Positions 7,444-8,179 of a stretch of 8,179 nucleotides of DNA are shown piece by piece. How positions within the stretch are numbered: position 1 is the first letter of the stretch; each line of letters begins with the position of its first letter. The notes beneath the pieces were generated by a model. The model was not told where the DNA came from and ran no database searches. It worked only from the letters and a program-made list of their open reading frames with translations. The position numbers and the translations under genes were made by a program. Source of the DNA: Bacteroidales bacterium (lineage in GTDB: Bacteria > Bacteroidota > Bacteroidia > Bacteroidales > UBA12481); assembly GCA_028707745.1 (NCBI GenBank), contig JAQWAJ010000057.1, forward strand, positions 1 to 8,179, in the 5' to 3' direction.

Positions 7444-8179
7444 TCAATTTGGTTTTTGAGAAGTGCCATAATCTGTTGTGTCATTCACGATGAACGATGA
7501 ATCCATTTGAGCGATCAGAAGGGAATCCACAGTCAGCCATACATCGATTGAAGATCCCAACCGGGCAGAACTGTTGATATCGGGTGGTTGCCTGAATATC
7601 TTTGCTTTTGCGCTGTCCTGGGCTGTTCTGACGGTTGCGTCGAACTGAGTGGCTCCCAGATTGAAATAGCTGTTTAAGGCAAGGATCCGGGCGGTTTCAC
7701 GACCGATGTTCAACAGGTTAGGTACCGTTGAACTCTCCTCACTGAGACCTTCACCTACCACGAGCGTTATACCCGCGCCTTTTTCAATTTGAGCTCCCTC
7801 GGTAATCTGTTTTCCTTTATATTTTTGCCCAAGCACATAGGTTGGAGCGAAATGCGGTATGTATTCGACATGCGCAATATGTAAACCGGCAACCGATAGT
7901 ACCCTTTCTGCCTGACGATAAGGCATGTCAAAGGCTTTTGGCATGCTGATCATCTGAGGGAACCATGAATTGGTGATCAGAAAGATTTTACGGTTTTTCT
8001 TGATGCCGGAACCCGGTTCCGGGTATTGATCGAGAACGGCACCACGCTGGATTTTATCAACAAAATTAGAATCCTGTACCACCCATACGATTTGGTTTTG
8101 CGCACACAAACGATCAACCTGCTGAAGCGACATCCCGGTGAAATCGGGAACCCGGATGCTTTTACCATGATCGGTATAT
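7444..8179 (-). CDS. PASTA-domain protein; 5' partial
   Basis: The frame is open to the right edge: codons before the ATG at 8133 read YTDHGKSIRVPDFTG, the start of a PASTA repeat, so that ATG is internal. The visible part is 244 residues. Three PASTA-type repeats follow one another: about 8-70 (VPDFTGMSLQQV to KIFLITN), 76-143 (MPKAFDMPYRQAERVL to TLVVGEG) and 150-217 (VPNLLNIGRETARIL to DVWLTVD). The third is the most diverged. A polar, probably disordered tail of about 25 residues ends the protein. In family members the missing N-terminus usually carries a membrane-spanning helix, placing the repeats in the periplasm. PASTA repeats bind peptidoglycan fragments in characterised kinases and penicillin-binding proteins; whether this one does is inferred. 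No kinase or transpeptidase domain is visible, though the N-terminus is unseen. The T9SS protein gene follows after 4 nt, and ddl lies further along on the same strand. Confidence 0.9.
   Translation of the reverse strand, partial: YTDHGKSIRVPDFTGMSLQQVDRLCAQNQIVWVVQDSNFVDKIQRGAVLDQYPEPGSGIKKNRKIFLITNSWFPQMISMPKAFDMPYRQAERVLSVAGLHIAHVEYIPHFAPTYVLGQKYKGKQITEGAQIEKGAGITLVVGEGLSEESSTVPNLLNIGRETARILALNSYFNLGATQFDATVRTAQDSAKAKIFRQPPDINSSARLGSSIDVWLTVDSLLIAQMDSSFIVNDTTDYGTSQKPN

Noticed and set aside
8006..8022. Near-perfect 17-bp palindrome CCGGAACCCGGTTCCGG
   Set aside because: It lies within the PASTA coding region, encodes the YPEPGSG turn, and has only a 1-nt centre, so it cannot form a good hairpin. 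Coding constraint on Pro/Gly codons explains it.
8131..8133. ATG at 8133 as the start of the PASTA gene
   Set aside because: Upstream codons in the same frame complete the first PASTA repeat (YTDHGKSIRVPDFTG) and continue to the window edge, so the gene is truncated and this Met is internal.

Overview
The window looks like an ordinary chromosomal stretch from a member of the Bacteroidota. Three things point there: a protein with a type IX secretion system (T9SS) C-terminal sorting domain; a lipoprotein with a DUF5018-like domain and a Bacteroidota-style surface-export signal; and start codons without a recognisable Shine-Dalgarno sequence. No rRNA, tRNA, CRISPR array, transposase or phage gene is visible. 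Both window edges cut through genes.

Layout. Positions 1-2627 (+) hold most of gcvP, the P subunit of the glycine cleavage system, lacking only about the first 85-90 codons. Positions 2628-2720 separate gcvP from a convergent gene. They carry a compact nested inverted repeat of four 18-bp units (2631-2708), the most distinctive non-coding signal here. From 8179 down to 2721 five genes run on the minus strand, in this transcription order: a PASTA-repeat protein (5' end outside the window), a T9SS-secreted protein, an RluD-type 23S rRNA pseudouridine synthase, D-alanine--D-alanine ligase, and a small DUF5018-like lipoprotein.

How the genes fit together. The minus-strand genes are tightly packed: a 4-nt gap, an 8-nt overlap, a 77-nt gap and a 24-nt gap. 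They could be one transcript, possibly with an extra promoter or control point in the 77-nt leader of ddl. PASTA repeats (peptidoglycan or muropeptide binding in characterised proteins) and Ddl (peptidoglycan precursor synthesis) share a cell-wall theme. The RluD homologue is a translation-machinery enzyme. The T9SS cargo and the lipoprotein are both predicted to reach the cell surface, by different routes. gcvP is metabolically unrelated and faces the cluster tail to tail.

No stretch longer than 300 bases lacks a gene; the two non-coding gaps worth noting are 2628-2720 and 4446-4522. I found no clear evidence of a previously undescribed multi-gene system. The points most worth following up are the nested repeat, the unknown C-terminal domain of the lipoprotein, and the insertion of a T9SS cargo gene between the PASTA and rluD genes.
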